DNA of 64,000 nucleotides from CAWKCE01 sp032127035. GTDB taxonomy: Bacteria; Actinomycetota; Actinomycetes; JAHEKZ01. Below, piece by piece: positions 8,169-19,937 of the stretch. Where the stretch lies: positions 711,075-775,074 of the forward strand of contig CAWKCE010000005.1 in the NCBI GenBank assembly GCA_963848085.1. Reading direction: 5' to 3'. Both the position numbers and the translations under genes were made by a program. The notes below the pieces were generated by a model. That model was not told the DNA's origin. It saw nothing but the letters and a program-made list of their open reading frames with translations, and did no database searches. The stretch's first letter is position 1. Every line of letters begins with the position of its first letter.

Positions 8169-8251
8169 GAGGCCCCGGCCGAAGCCGGAGCGGAGGCCAT
8201 CCTACCGGCCGAGTGCCGGCGGGAAGGTGGGCTCCCGGTAGCCTCCGCGTC

Positions 8252-8863
8252 GTGCTTCTCTCCGACCGTGACATCAAGGCCGAGCTCGCCGCGGGCCGGG
8301 TCGTTCTCGAGCCGTTCGACGAGGGCATGGTCCAGCCGTCGAGCGTCGACGTGCGGCTGGACCGGCTGTTCCGGGTCTTCGAGAACCATCGCTACCCGCA
8401 CATCGACCCGTCGTCGGAGCAGCCCGACCTGACGCGTCTCGTCCAACCCGAGGGCGACGAGCCGTTCATCCTGCACCCGGGTGAGTTCGTCCTGGCGTCC
8501 ACCTACGAGGTCGTCACGCTGCCCGACGACGTTGCCGGACGCTTGGAGGGGAAGTCGTCGCTGGGGCGGCTCGGCCTGCTCACGCACTCCACCGCCGGGT
8601 TCATCGACCCCGGCTTCTCCGGGCACGTGACGCTCGAGCTGTCGAACGTCGCGACCTTGCCGATCAAGCTGTGGCCGGGGATGAAGATCGGCCAGCTGTG
8701 CCTGTTCCGCCTGTCGTCACCGGCGGAGCACCCGTACGGGTCGGCGCTGTACGGCTCGCGCTACCAAGGGCAGCGCGGCCCCACGCCGTCGAAGTCCTTC
8801 CTGAGCTTCCACCGCAGCCCCATCCCCCTCGAACCCGGGCAGGATGAGCCCCCGGCGGGGTGA
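8252..8863 (+). CDS. dcd: dCTP deaminase
   Basis: Deaminates dCTP in pyrimidine deoxynucleotide synthesis; some actinobacterial members also hydrolyse the product to dUMP (bifunctional DCD-DUT). The core signature EGKSSLGRLGL...TAGFIDPGFSGHVTLELSN around residues 107-140 contains the catalytic region and trimer contacts. The GTG start giving V-L-L-S-D-R-D aligns with the conserved N-terminus MLLSDRDI; an upstream start would add 13 unconserved residues. At 203 residues it is slightly longer than typical (about 190). It lies close to the tRNA-Gly on the opposite strand and converges on the etfD gene with a 21-bp gap. Confidence 0.95.
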   Translation: MLLSDRDIKAELAAGRVVLEPFDEGMVQPSSVDVRLDRLFRVFENHRYPHIDPSSEQPDLTRLVQPEGDEPFILHPGEFVLASTYEVVTLPDDVAGRLEGKSSLGRLGLLTHSTAGFIDPGFSGHVTLELSNVATLPIKLWPGMKIGQLCLFRLSSPAEHPYGSALYGSRYQGQRGPTPSKSFLSFHRSPIPLEPGQDEPPAG

Positions 8864-8884
8864 CAACCGTCATCCGGGCCCGGG

Positions 8885-11065
8885 TCAGCGGGTAGCGGCG
8901 CCGTTCTTGGCGGCCCGCAGCAGCAGCTGAGACACGTCCATCACCTGAACCTGCTCTTCGCGCTCCACGTCGGCCTGCGCCTCGGCGACGCCGTCGCTGA
9001 GCATGACGCGGCAGAACGGGCAGCCGATGGCGATGGTCTTGGCTCCGGTCGCCAGCGCCTCGTCGGTGCGCTCCCCGTTGACGCGGGTCCCGATCTTCTC
9101 CTCCATCCACATGCGGGCGCCGCCGGCTCCGCAGCAGAAGCCCCGTTCGGAGTTGCGTGGCATCTCGACGAAGTCGGCGCCGGCAGCGGCGATGAGCTCG
9201 CGCGGAGGGCTGTAGACCTTGTTGTGCCGTCCGAGGTAGCACGGGTCGTGGTAGGTGACGCGCTCCTCCACCGGGGTCACGGGCGTGAGCCGACCGTCGG
9301 CGACGAGCTGGTTCAGCAGCTGGGTGTGGTGGACGACCTCGTAGTTTCCACCGACCTGCGGGTACTCGTTCTTCAACGTGTTGAAGCAGTGAGCGCACGT
9401 CACCACGATCTTGGTGGCGCCCACCTCATTGAGCGTCTCGACGTTCTGCTGGGCGAGCATCTGGAACAGGAACTCGTTCCCGGAGCGGCGAGCGGAGTCG
9501 CCAGAGCACGTCTCGCCCTCACCCAGAACGGCGAACTTCACGCCAGCCATGTGGAGCAGTTCGGCGACGGCCTGTGTGGTCTTCTTGGCCCGGTCCTCGA
9601 ACGCTCCGGCGCACCCCACCCAGAACAGGTAGTCGACGTCGTCGGCAAGCGGCCCCTCCGCGACGTTCACCTCGAACGGGAGGTCGGCCGCCCAGTCCAT
9701 TCGGGACGACGCGTTCATGCCCCACGGGTTGCCCTTCTGCTCCATGTTCTTGAACAGCCCGCCGAGCTCGGACGGGAACTCCGACTCGATGAGGACCTGG
9801 AAGCGGCGCATGTCCGTGATGTGGTCGATGTGCTCGATGTCGACCGGACACTGCTCGACGCACGCTCCGCACGTCGTGCACGACCACAGGATGTCGGGGT
9901 CGATGACGCCGCCGCCGATCGCGTGCCCGCTGTCGTCGAACTCCGTGACGCCCACGAGCGGGCGCTCCATCTCGGCACGCACCGCGGGGGACAGTCCCGC
10001 GACGTCCACGGGGGCCGCCTCCGGGGCGCCACCGGTGGACGCGAGGTAGGTGGGGTTGCTCTCCGCGATGAGGTAGGGCGCCTTGGCGAACGCGTGGTCA
10101 CGCAGGCTCATGATGAGCAGCTTGGGGGACAGTGGCTTCCCGGTGTTCCAGGCCGGGCACTGGGACTGGCAGCGGCCACACTCGGTGCACGTCGCGAAGT
10201 CGAGCAGGCCCTTCCAGGTGAAGTCCTCGACCTTCCCGCGGCCGAAGATGTCGTCCTCGCCCGGGTCCTCGAAGTCGATCGGCTTGCCGTCGGAGTACAT
10301 CGGCAGCATCGGGCCGAGTGCGTTCGGCCGCCGCGAGAACGCCACATTGATCGGGGCCAGCCCGATGTGGAGGTGCTTGGAGTAGACGACCAGGACGAGG
10401 AATCCGAGCACGACGCCGATCTGCAGCAGGACGCCGATCGTCTCCGCCCGCTCGTTGCCGACCTCGCCCAGCGGCGCCAGCCAGTCGGCGGCGAGCTGGG
10501 AGGCGAACGCGCCCCCGGGCGGGTAGGGGAAGTTCCCGGTGTTGATCTGCGCGCCCCGGTACAGGAACAGCGTCCAGACGACGTTGAAGATCATGAGCAG
10601 CACGAGCCAGGCGGCGCCGGTGTGGGACCCGTAGAACCGGGACAGTCGCCCGCGCCGGGCCGGGTTCTGCCGGATGCGGATCACGGTGAAGACCACGATC
10701 GCGACGAGGACCGCAACGCCGAAGAAGTCCTCGACAAACGCCACCCAGGCCCACTGGTCGATGACCGGGAGGGAGAACTCGGGGTCGAACAGAGCCCCGA
10801 ACGCCTCCACGATCGTCAGCCCCAGGACGAGGAAGCCCCAGAAGGCGAAGAAGTGTGCCAAGCCAGGGACTGTCCACTTCAGCAGCTTGCGTTGGCCCAG
10901 GACCTCGACCGCCTCGGCCTGTACCGCGTCGCGGGGGTCGAGCGGGGTGGCGTCGGGTCGGGGCTGACCGGTGCGGAACAGCTGGGCGAGCATGTGCACC
11001 CGGCGACCGACGATTCCGAGGGCGACGACGGTCATGAGCAGGCCGACGGCGAGGGCAGGACGCAC
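8885..11065 (-). CDS. etfD: membrane Fe-S oxidoreductase, EtfD type
   Basis: 726 residues, homologous in layout to mycobacterial Rv0338c/EtfD, which is known to take electrons from ETF and acyl-CoA dehydrogenases into the respiratory chain. The N-terminal half has five or six helices of the nitrate-reductase-gamma/heme-b type (about 1-250). Then come two ferredoxin motifs, CTECGRCQSQCP and CTTCGACVEQCP, and two cysteine-rich CCG domains with TCAHC and FCCGAGG. GGAGG five bases before a GTG sets the start; a TTG six codons earlier would place the ribosome site inside the gene. It is divergent from a secreted-protein gene. It would couple functionally to the acyl-CoA dehydrogenase at the left end (inference). 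Confidence 0.88.
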   Translation of the reverse strand: MRPALAVGLLMTVVALGIVGRRVHMLAQLFRTGQPRPDATPLDPRDAVQAEAVEVLGQRKLLKWTVPGLAHFFAFWGFLVLGLTIVEAFGALFDPEFSLPVIDQWAWVAFVEDFFGVAVLVAIVVFTVIRIRQNPARRGRLSRFYGSHTGAAWLVLLMIFNVVWTLFLYRGAQINTGNFPYPPGGAFASQLAADWLAPLGEVGNERAETIGVLLQIGVVLGFLVLVVYSKHLHIGLAPINVAFSRRPNALGPMLPMYSDGKPIDFEDPGEDDIFGRGKVEDFTWKGLLDFATCTECGRCQSQCPAWNTGKPLSPKLLIMSLRDHAFAKAPYLIAESNPTYLASTGGAPEAAPVDVAGLSPAVRAEMERPLVGVTEFDDSGHAIGGGVIDPDILWSCTTCGACVEQCPVDIEHIDHITDMRRFQVLIESEFPSELGGLFKNMEQKGNPWGMNASSRMDWAADLPFEVNVAEGPLADDVDYLFWVGCAGAFEDRAKKTTQAVAELLHMAGVKFAVLGEGETCSGDSARRSGNEFLFQMLAQQNVETLNEVGATKIVVTCAHCFNTLKNEYPQVGGNYEVVHHTQLLNQLVADGRLTPVTPVEERVTYHDPCYLGRHNKVYSPPRELIAAAGADFVEMPRNSERGFCCGAGGARMWMEEKIGTRVNGERTDEALATGAKTIAIGCPFCRVMLSDGVAEAQADVEREEQVQVMDVSQLLLRAAKNGAATR

Positions 11066-11260
11066 GGTCACCTCCGGAGACAAGGTCGGAGCCGGCTGAC
11101 GCGGTCCCGGGTGCCTAGCCTATTGAGACCGATCGATTCTTGTGGCAGCCCCCACGTGGCACCTTTGTCCGGCGACCCCCGGCCCGTAGGCTCCAGCTGA
11201 GCGCGGCTTCCCGGGGACGGTCGTGCGGTGACCTGACCTCTGGTGTCCCCAGGAGGACCC

Positions 11261-13081
11261 GTGAATCGGCACGCAGCTTCAGCCATCGCAGTGGGGGCAA
11301 CCACCGCACTCGCCATCGGCCTGAGTGTCGCGCCCCCGGCCCTGGCGGCAGGGACCGGTGACGCGGCCGATCCTTCGTTCGTCCGCATCGGGTCCGACGC
11401 GGCCCCGGCAGCTCCCGCCCGGGCCGCCAGCGCCGGTCGTTCCGCCGCGAGCCCGCAGCCGGCCGCCCGCGCGGCGGCCAAGAAGGCGAAGAGCGAGCAG
11501 GTCCTGCAGGTGCTGAAGGGCGTCCAGGGCGTGGGCGTCGACGGGATGTCCGTCGCCGTTGGCGCCAAGCACGTCGTCCAGGTGAGCGAGCAGCTTGCCC
11601 GGACCTTCGTCAAGGCGACGGGGGCGGGGCAGAACAAGACGGTCAACCAGCTGTTCAAGACGCCTTCCTCGACCGCAACACTGAGCCAGCCGACCGTGGC
11701 CTACGACCCGATCGGCAAGCGCTGGATCGTGGCTGCCATCTCCGATCAGGCCGGTGACATTGGAGTGATCGTCCGGGTCTCCAAGGGCTCGGCGCCCACG
11801 AAGTGGTTCCCGTCCCACGTCTACGGAAACGCCGCTACGGATGCCCCGGTCGACGTCGGCATGACTGACGTCGTCGAGTCGGTTCCGCAGATCGGGATCT
11901 CGTCGAACAAGGTCGCGATCACGACGGTTGCGGACGACCCGGACGACGCTTCCGTCGCCAACCGGATCATGTTCTTCCCCTCGACCGGTCCTCAGGGCCT
12001 GTACGCAGATGGGGAGTCCGACGCCTGGACCGCCCTGGTCAACAGCACGTACGACGGTCAGATGCCGGCGGTGAACTCCACGAAGCAGGCGAACCTGTTC
12101 ATCGCGGTGCCCGACAGCGATGCGATCCCGTCGGTCGACGACGTGACCGTGACGACCTACACCGGCAAGGCGACCACCGACCCGCCGGTCTTCAGCAAGA
12201 ACGTGATGTACCCCGACGACGCCCTCGTTGCTCCGCCCGCGGTGCCGCAGACCGGCGGAGACACCCTCGACCTCGGACCGGTGGCCTTCACCGGCGTCGC
12301 CTGGCGCAAGGGGAAGCTGTGGGCGACCGCGGCGACCAACTGTGCCGGCGACGCGTGTGTGCGGGTCTTCGGGGTCACCACCTCGGCCGGTGTGGCGCTG
12401 ATCGCCGACGAGACGGTCAGCTCACCCGGGCTGGACTGGTTCAGTCCTTCGGTGGCGATCGACGGCTCGGGCAAGGTCCACCTCGTGGCCGCCGACATCG
12501 GGTCCGCAGTGGGTCCGTCCCTGGCGGTCTTCGTCCGCAAGGGGACCGACAACTGGACCGATGCTCGGCTGGTACGCCGAGGTCGGTTCGCGGTCGACCC
12601 GAACAACTCCCCCGGCACGTTGGAGTGGGGTGGCTCGAGCTCAGCTGCGTGGGACCCGACCTCTCCGTGGGACGTGTGGGTGGCCGGCGTGACTGGTGCC
12701 TCCGGCGTGCCCAACGACCTCACCTCGCGGGTAGCCCGCGTCTCACTGGCAAAGAACGTCGCCAGCGTGAAGGCCTCCAAGACCCGTGTGGCCAAGGGGG
12801 GGAAGGTCACCTTCACGGCCAAGCTCAAGCGCCCGGACAGCAAGAACACCTTCAAGGGTCTTCCGGTCGCTCTCCAGCGCAAGCCGGTCAACGGGGGGTC
12901 CTGGAAGACGATCAAGTCCGGCAAGACCACGCAGAAGGGCATCGCCAAGTGGACGGTGAAGGTCAGCAAGCCCGGCCGGTACCGGACGCTGGGCAAGTCC
13001 GTGGCACAGACGGGGTCGCCCCCGGAGGGCCGGATGGTCGCCAAGGTCACCAGCAAGGCACTCACGGTGACCCTGATCTAG
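11261..13081 (+). CDS. large secreted protein with C-terminal Ig-like domain, unknown
   Basis: 606 residues. A signal peptide (VNRHAAS then a hydrophobic stretch, cleavage after APPALAA) is followed by an Ala/Lys-rich linker and a long beta-rich region of about 380 residues with propeller-like strands (PTVAYDPIGKRWIVAAISD, FSPSVAIDGSGKVHLVAAD). A lysine-rich C-terminal domain of about 100 residues (VKASKTRVAKGGKVTFTAKL) resembles bacterial Ig-like folds. The lysine-rich tail may bind the wall or polyanions. GGAGG precedes the GTG at normal spacing, ruling out an earlier GTG. It stands alone between a divergent etfD and a terminator. No catalytic motif was recognised. Confidence 0.75.
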   Translation: MNRHAASAIAVGATTALAIGLSVAPPALAAGTGDAADPSFVRIGSDAAPAAPARAASAGRSAASPQPAARAAAKKAKSEQVLQVLKGVQGVGVDGMSVAVGAKHVVQVSEQLARTFVKATGAGQNKTVNQLFKTPSSTATLSQPTVAYDPIGKRWIVAAISDQAGDIGVIVRVSKGSAPTKWFPSHVYGNAATDAPVDVGMTDVVESVPQIGISSNKVAITTVADDPDDASVANRIMFFPSTGPQGLYADGESDAWTALVNSTYDGQMPAVNSTKQANLFIAVPDSDAIPSVDDVTVTTYTGKATTDPPVFSKNVMYPDDALVAPPAVPQTGGDTLDLGPVAFTGVAWRKGKLWATAATNCAGDACVRVFGVTTSAGVALIADETVSSPGLDWFSPSVAIDGSGKVHLVAADIGSAVGPSLAVFVRKGTDNWTDARLVRRGRFAVDPNNSPGTLEWGGSSSAAWDPTSPWDVWVAGVTGASGVPNDLTSRVARVSLAKNVASVKASKTRVAKGGKVTFTAKLKRPDSKNTFKGLPVALQRKPVNGGSWKTIKSGKTTQKGIAKWTVKVSKPGRYRTLGKSVAQTGSPPEGRMVAKVTSKALTVTLI

Positions 13082-13106
13082 CAGCCGTTCGCGCCGCTCC
13101 GTAGCC

Positions 13107-13136
13107 GCAGCCCGCCCGGAATACCGGGCGGGCTGC
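13107..13136 (+). terminator. hairpin terminator after the secreted-protein gene
   Basis: Perfect 13-bp GC stem (GCAGCCCGCCCGG and complement) with an AATA loop, 25 bases past the stop codon. It insulates the heat-shock promoter that follows. Confidence 0.85.
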
Positions 13137-13159
13137 GCCGTGTTGTGCCAGTGCGCAAA

Positions 13160-13190
13160 GTTGCGTGAAGGCGACTCAACCTCTTTGATA
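13160..13190 (+). promoter_or_regulatory. HAIR-like HspR operator overlapping the dnaK promoter
   Basis: GTTGCGT-N7-ACTCAAC (13160-13180) matches the HspR inverted repeat (CTTGAGT-N7-ACTCAAG) with arms pairing at 6 of 7 positions. A possible -35 TTGCGT lies inside it and a -10 TTGATA follows after 18 bp. HspR is encoded fourth in the operon, so the loop is the classical actinomycete DnaK/HspR autorepression. Confidence 0.75.
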
Positions 13191-13296
13191 GAGGCAGGAG
13201 CAGCCGAGGCGCCGCTCGAGCCGCCGCCGGGGACCACCCGGCGCCGCACCGTCATCCCGGCGGACACCGCCGGTCGTCACGTCGGAGGACACGAAC

Positions 13297-15150
13297 ATGG
13301 CCCGATCGGTCGGCATCGACCTGGGGACGACCAACAGCGTCGTCTCCGTGCTGGAAGGTGGCGAGCCCACCGTCATCGCCAACGCCGAGGGCGCGCGGAC
13401 CACGCCGAGCGTGGTGGCGTTCGCCAAGAACGGCGAGGTGCTGGTGGGTGAGGTCGCCAAGCGGCAGGCCGTCACCAACCCGGACCGCACCATCCGGTCG
13501 GTCAAGCGTCACATGGGGACCGACTGGTCGGTCGAGATCGACGGCAAGGCGTACACCGCGCAGGAGATCAGCGCCCGCGTGCTCGGCAAGCTGAAGCGCG
13601 ACGCGGAGTCGTACCTCGGGGAGCCGGTGGCCGAAGCCGTCATCACCGTTCCCGCCTACTTCAGCGACGCCCAGCGGCAGGCGACCAAGGAAGCCGGTGA
13701 GATCGCCGGCCTCAAGGTGCTCCGGATCATCAACGAACCGACGTCGGCTGCGCTTGCCTACGGTCTCGACAAGGCCGACAACGAGCACACGATTCTGGTC
13801 TTCGACCTGGGCGGCGGCACCTTCGACGTGTCCCTCCTGGAGATCGGCGACGGCGTGGTCGAGGTCAAGGCGACCAGCGGTGACAACCACCTCGGCGGCG
13901 ACGACTGGGACGAGGTCGTCATCGACTGGATGGTGAAGGAGTTCAAGAACAAGCACGGAGTGGACCTGTCCACCGACAAGATGGCGCTGCAGCGGCTGCG
14001 CGAGGCGGCCGAGAAGGCGAAGATCGAGCTGTCGAGCTCCAGCGAGACGACGATCAACCTGCCCTACGTCACCGCGACGCCCGAGGGCCCCCTGCACCTG
14101 GACGAGAAGCTCACTCGGGCGCAGTTCCAGAACATGACCCACGACCTGCTCGAGCGCACCCGCAAGCCGTTCGAGAACGTCATCCGGGATGCCGGGGTCA
14201 AGGTCGGCGACATCCACCAGGTGATCCTGGTCGGCGGGTCGACCCGGATGCCCGCGGTCACCGATCTTGTCCGCGAGCTCACCGGTGGCAAGGAGCCGAA
14301 CAAGTCGGTGAACCCCGACGAGGTCGTGTCGGTCGGCGCCGCGCTGCAGGGTGGAGTACTCAAGGGCGAGGTCAAGGACGTTCTGTTGCTGGACGTCACC
14401 CCGCTGACGCTTGGGATCGAGACCAAGGGGGGCGTCATGACGCGGCTGATCGAGCGCAACACCACGATCCCCACGAAGAAGTCCGAAGTCTTCACCACGG
14501 CCGACGACAACCAGCCTTCGGTGACCATCCAGGTGTTCCAGGGTGAGCGCGAGATGGCGGCGTACAACAAGAAGCTCGGCCAGTTCGACCTCACCGGACT
14601 ACCCCCCGCGCCGCGTGGCGTCCCGCAGATCGAGGTCGCCTTCGACATCGACGCCAACGGCATCGTCCACGTGCACGCCAAGGACAAGGCGACCGGGCGC
14701 GAGAACTCGGTGCAGATCACCGGCGGCTCGGGCCTGTCGAAAGACGAGATCGACCGCATGATGCGCGACGCCGAGTCGCACGCTGACGAGGACCGTCAGC
14801 GTCGGGAGGAGGCGGACGTGCGCAACACCGCCGACTCGCTGGTTTACCAGACGGAGCGGTTCCTCACCGACAACGACGAGAAGATCCCGGCCGAGGGCAA
14901 GGAGAACGTTGCCGGTCCGCTCAGCGAGCTGAAGAAGGCGCTCGAGGGCACCGACGTCGATGCCATCAAGTCCGCCACGGAGAAGGTGGCGACCGCGAGC
15001 CAGTCCTTGGGCGCGGCCATGTACGAGCAGGAGCAGGCGGCAGCCACCGGCTCCGGTGGAGCCGAGTCCGGCTCGGGTGACTCCGGCGACTCGGGTGACG
15101 ACGACATCGTCGATGCCGAGGTGGTTGACGAGCCCGCGGACGACAAGTGA
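13297..15150 (+). CDS. dnaK: Hsp70 chaperone DnaK
   Basis: ATP-driven chaperone and, in actinomycetes, co-repressor with HspR. 617 residues: nucleotide-binding domain with IDLGTTNS at 6-13 and the phosphate-2 motif DLGGGTFDVS near 168; linker DVLLLDVTPLTLGIE near 363; substrate domain; helical lid; and an acidic tail ending DEPADDK in place of the usual EEVD-like end. GGAGG lies 9 bases before the ATG. It is the first gene of a five-gene operon; its stop overlaps the grpE start by GTGA. Confidence 0.98.
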   Translation: MARSVGIDLGTTNSVVSVLEGGEPTVIANAEGARTTPSVVAFAKNGEVLVGEVAKRQAVTNPDRTIRSVKRHMGTDWSVEIDGKAYTAQEISARVLGKLKRDAESYLGEPVAEAVITVPAYFSDAQRQATKEAGEIAGLKVLRIINEPTSAALAYGLDKADNEHTILVFDLGGGTFDVSLLEIGDGVVEVKATSGDNHLGGDDWDEVVIDWMVKEFKNKHGVDLSTDKMALQRLREAAEKAKIELSSSSETTINLPYVTATPEGPLHLDEKLTRAQFQNMTHDLLERTRKPFENVIRDAGVKVGDIHQVILVGGSTRMPAVTDLVRELTGGKEPNKSVNPDEVVSVGAALQGGVLKGEVKDVLLLDVTPLTLGIETKGGVMTRLIERNTTIPTKKSEVFTTADDNQPSVTIQVFQGEREMAAYNKKLGQFDLTGLPPAPRGVPQIEVAFDIDANGIVHVHAKDKATGRENSVQITGGSGLSKDEIDRMMRDAESHADEDRQRREEADVRNTADSLVYQTERFLTDNDEKIPAEGKENVAGPLSELKKALEGTDVDAIKSATEKVATASQSLGAAMYEQEQAAATGSGGAESGSGDSGDSGDDDIVDAEVVDEPADDK

Positions 15151-15737
15151 CCGCTGCCAAGCCTCCGGAGGAGCAGCCGGTCGGACCGGTCGTGCGGGAC
15201 AAGCGGCGCATCGACCCGGTGACCGGCCAGCTGCGCCAGCCGCTTGACGGGGCCCTGATCGAGGAGGCCGCGGCCGCCGAGCTGGTCGACACCGATCTGT
15301 CCGCCTTGGAGGCGCAGCTGGAGGAGCGGACCGAGGACGTGCAGCGCGTCCACGCCGAGTACGCGAACTACCGCAAGCGGGTCGACCGTGATCGCGAGCT
15401 GGTGCGCGACCAGGCGACCGCGGCGGTCCTGGCAGAGCTGCTGACGGTGCTCGACGACATCGACCGGGCGCGCGAGCACGGTGAGCTCGAGGGCGGGTTC
15501 AAGTCGGTCGGCGAGGCCTTGGAGACCGTGGTCGACAAGCTGGGCTTGGCGAAGTACGGCACGCCCGGCGATCCCTTCGACCCCACGATCCATGAGGCGT
15601 TGACCCATGCGCTGTCGGCCGAGGTTGACACGATCACCTGCTCGCAGGTCTTCCAGCCGGGGTACCGGTTCGCCGACCGCGTCCTGAGGCCGGCTCGCGT
15701 CGCGGTCACCGAGCCGGAACAGCCGTCGGCGGGCTGA
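15147..15737 (+). CDS. grpE: nucleotide exchange factor GrpE
   Basis: 196 residues; releases ADP from DnaK. A long N-terminal coiled coil (ALEAQLEERTEDVQRVHAEYANYRKR, about 50-75) leads to the beta-domain signature EALETVVDKLGLAKYG...HEALTH near the C-terminus. The GTG start overlaps the dnaK stop, indicating coupling. The N-terminus carries an unusual proline/arginine-rich 40-residue leader. Confidence 0.96.
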   Translation: MTAAKPPEEQPVGPVVRDKRRIDPVTGQLRQPLDGALIEEAAAAELVDTDLSALEAQLEERTEDVQRVHAEYANYRKRVDRDRELVRDQATAAVLAELLTVLDDIDRAREHGELEGGFKSVGEALETVVDKLGLAKYGTPGDPFDPTIHEALTHALSAEVDTITCSQVFQPGYRFADRVLRPARVAVTEPEQPSAG

Positions 15738-15773
15738 CCGGCCGAACCGTCAAGCGCCGGAGGAGGTGACGCC

Positions 15774-16910
15774 ATGAGTGCTCGGGACTATCTGGAGAAG
15801 GACTACTACGCCGACCTCGGCGTCGCCAAGGACGCCTCGGCCGAGGACATCAAGAAGGCGTACCGGTCGCTCGCGCGCAAGCACCATCCCGACGCGAACG
15901 CCGACGACCCCAAGTCCGAGGAGCGCTTCAAGGAGGTGTCGCAGGCCTACGACGTGCTGTCCGACGACGCGAAGCGCCAGGAGTACGACGAGGTCCGTCG
16001 CTACGGGGCTGGCGGCTTCGCGCCGGGCGGCTTTGCCGGGCCCGGCGGAGCCCAGACCGTGAACCTGGGCGACATGTTCGGCGAGGGCGGCCTCGGAGAT
16101 GTGCTGGGCGGGATCTTTGGACAGGCGGGCGGGAGGGGTCGTCGGCCGCGACGTGGACCGGACGTCCACACCGCGGTGACGCTGGGGTTCCGGCAGGCCG
16201 CCGTGGGCGCCACGGTGCCGCTGACAGTGCGCAGTGACGCGCCTTGCCCGACCTGCGGCGGGTCCGGCGCCAGACCCGGCACCACCCCCCACCCCTGCGC
16301 GGTGTGCGGAGGCGCGGGCCAGACCGTCCGGCAGCAGGGAGGGTTCGGCTTCGCCGAGCCGTGCCGGGCCTGCCACCAGCGAGGTGTCGTTGTCGATGAT
16401 CCGTGTCCCACGTGTCGCGGCGTCGGAGTCACCGCGCGTTCGCGGACGCTGCAGGTGCGGATCCCTCCAGGTGTCCGAGACGGCCAGCAGGTACGCCTCG
16501 GCGGCAAGGGCGGTGCCGGTGGCAGCGGCGGTCCCGCCGGCGACCTGCTCGTTCAGGTGCACGTCCCCCGCCACCCGGTCTTCGGCCGAAAGGGCGACCA
16601 CCTCACGGTCACCCTGCCGGTGACGTTCCCCGAGGCGGCCTTGGGTGCGACCGTCCAGGTACCCACGCTGACCGGTGACCCGGTGAGCGTCCGAGTGCCG
16701 GAAGGCACGCCCAGTGGCCGGACGCTCCGCGTCAAGGGCCGCGGCATTGCGCGTAAGGGCGGCGGCCACGGCGACCTGCTCGTGACCGTCGAGGTTGCCG
16801 TCCCGCAGCGGTCGGCCGGCAAGGCGAAGGACGCGCTCGAGCACTACCGCGACGCCACCGACGGTGACGACCCGCGAGCCGAGCTGTTCGAGCTGGCAGC
16901 GAAGGAGTGA
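15774..16910 (+). CDS. dnaJ: co-chaperone DnaJ (DnaJ1 type)
   Basis: 378 residues. The J-domain (1-75) has the HPD loop (KHHPDAN); a Gly/Phe-rich region (about 80-125) follows; four zinc motifs CPTCGGSG, CAVCGGAG, CRACHQRG and CPTCRGVG lie at about 160-220; then the client-binding barrel. CRACHQRG is a slightly degenerate third repeat (usual CxxCxGxG). GGAGG lies directly upstream of the ATG. It stimulates DnaK ATPase and delivers clients, and is fully embedded in the heat-shock operon. Confidence 0.97.
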   Translation: MSARDYLEKDYYADLGVAKDASAEDIKKAYRSLARKHHPDANADDPKSEERFKEVSQAYDVLSDDAKRQEYDEVRRYGAGGFAPGGFAGPGGAQTVNLGDMFGEGGLGDVLGGIFGQAGGRGRRPRRGPDVHTAVTLGFRQAAVGATVPLTVRSDAPCPTCGGSGARPGTTPHPCAVCGGAGQTVRQQGGFGFAEPCRACHQRGVVVDDPCPTCRGVGVTARSRTLQVRIPPGVRDGQQVRLGGKGGAGGSGGPAGDLLVQVHVPRHPVFGRKGDHLTVTLPVTFPEAALGATVQVPTLTGDPVSVRVPEGTPSGRTLRVKGRGIARKGGGHGDLLVTVEVAVPQRSAGKAKDALEHYRDATDGDDPRAELFELAAKE

Positions 16911-16915
16911 CCGGC

Positions 16916-17332
16916 ATGACCGCAGACGACTTCGACGACGCCGCGGTCTTCGTCATCTCCGTGGTGGCCGAGCTCACCGGCATGCACGCGCAGACGCTGC
17001 GGCAGTACGACCGCCTCGGGTTGGTCACGCCGCAGCGCACGGCGGGAGGTGGTCGGCGGTACTCCACCCGCGACGTCGAGCGGGTGCGTGAGATCCAACG
17101 ACTGTCCGGGGAGGGGGTCGGGCTGGCCGGGATCCAACGCATCCTGGACCTGGAGAACGAGGTCGACGCTCTGCGACGCCGGGTTGCGGTCCTGCAGACC
17201 GACCTCGACCTCGCCTTCGCCGCCCTCCAGCAGCAGGAGCGGGCGAACCGCCCACCCGGCACCGACGTTGCGGTCCGACCGGCGAGCAACTCGGTGGTCG
17301 TGTGGCGCCCGGGTCGCTGGTCCATCGCCTGA
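16916..17332 (+). CDS. hspR: heat-shock repressor HspR (MerR family)
   Basis: 138-residue MerR-like repressor. The winged helix is near the start: VAELTGMHAQTLRQYDRLGLVTPQRT with the wing GGGRRYS, then a dimerisation helix rich in Leu/Arg/Glu (residues 70-110). It represses its own operon through the HAIR-like site before dnaK and needs DnaK as co-repressor in characterised actinomycetes. AAGGAG at 8 bases favours the ATG over a GTG nine bases earlier that overlaps the dnaJ stop. Confidence 0.93.
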   Translation: MTADDFDDAAVFVISVVAELTGMHAQTLRQYDRLGLVTPQRTAGGGRRYSTRDVERVREIQRLSGEGVGLAGIQRILDLENEVDALRRRVAVLQTDLDLAFAALQQQERANRPPGTDVAVRPASNSVVVWRPGRWSIA

Positions 17333-17350
17333 ACCAGAGGAGGAGACGAC

Positions 17351-19921
<2,571 letters not shown>

Positions 19922-19937
19922 CCGCGAGCAGCTCGTG

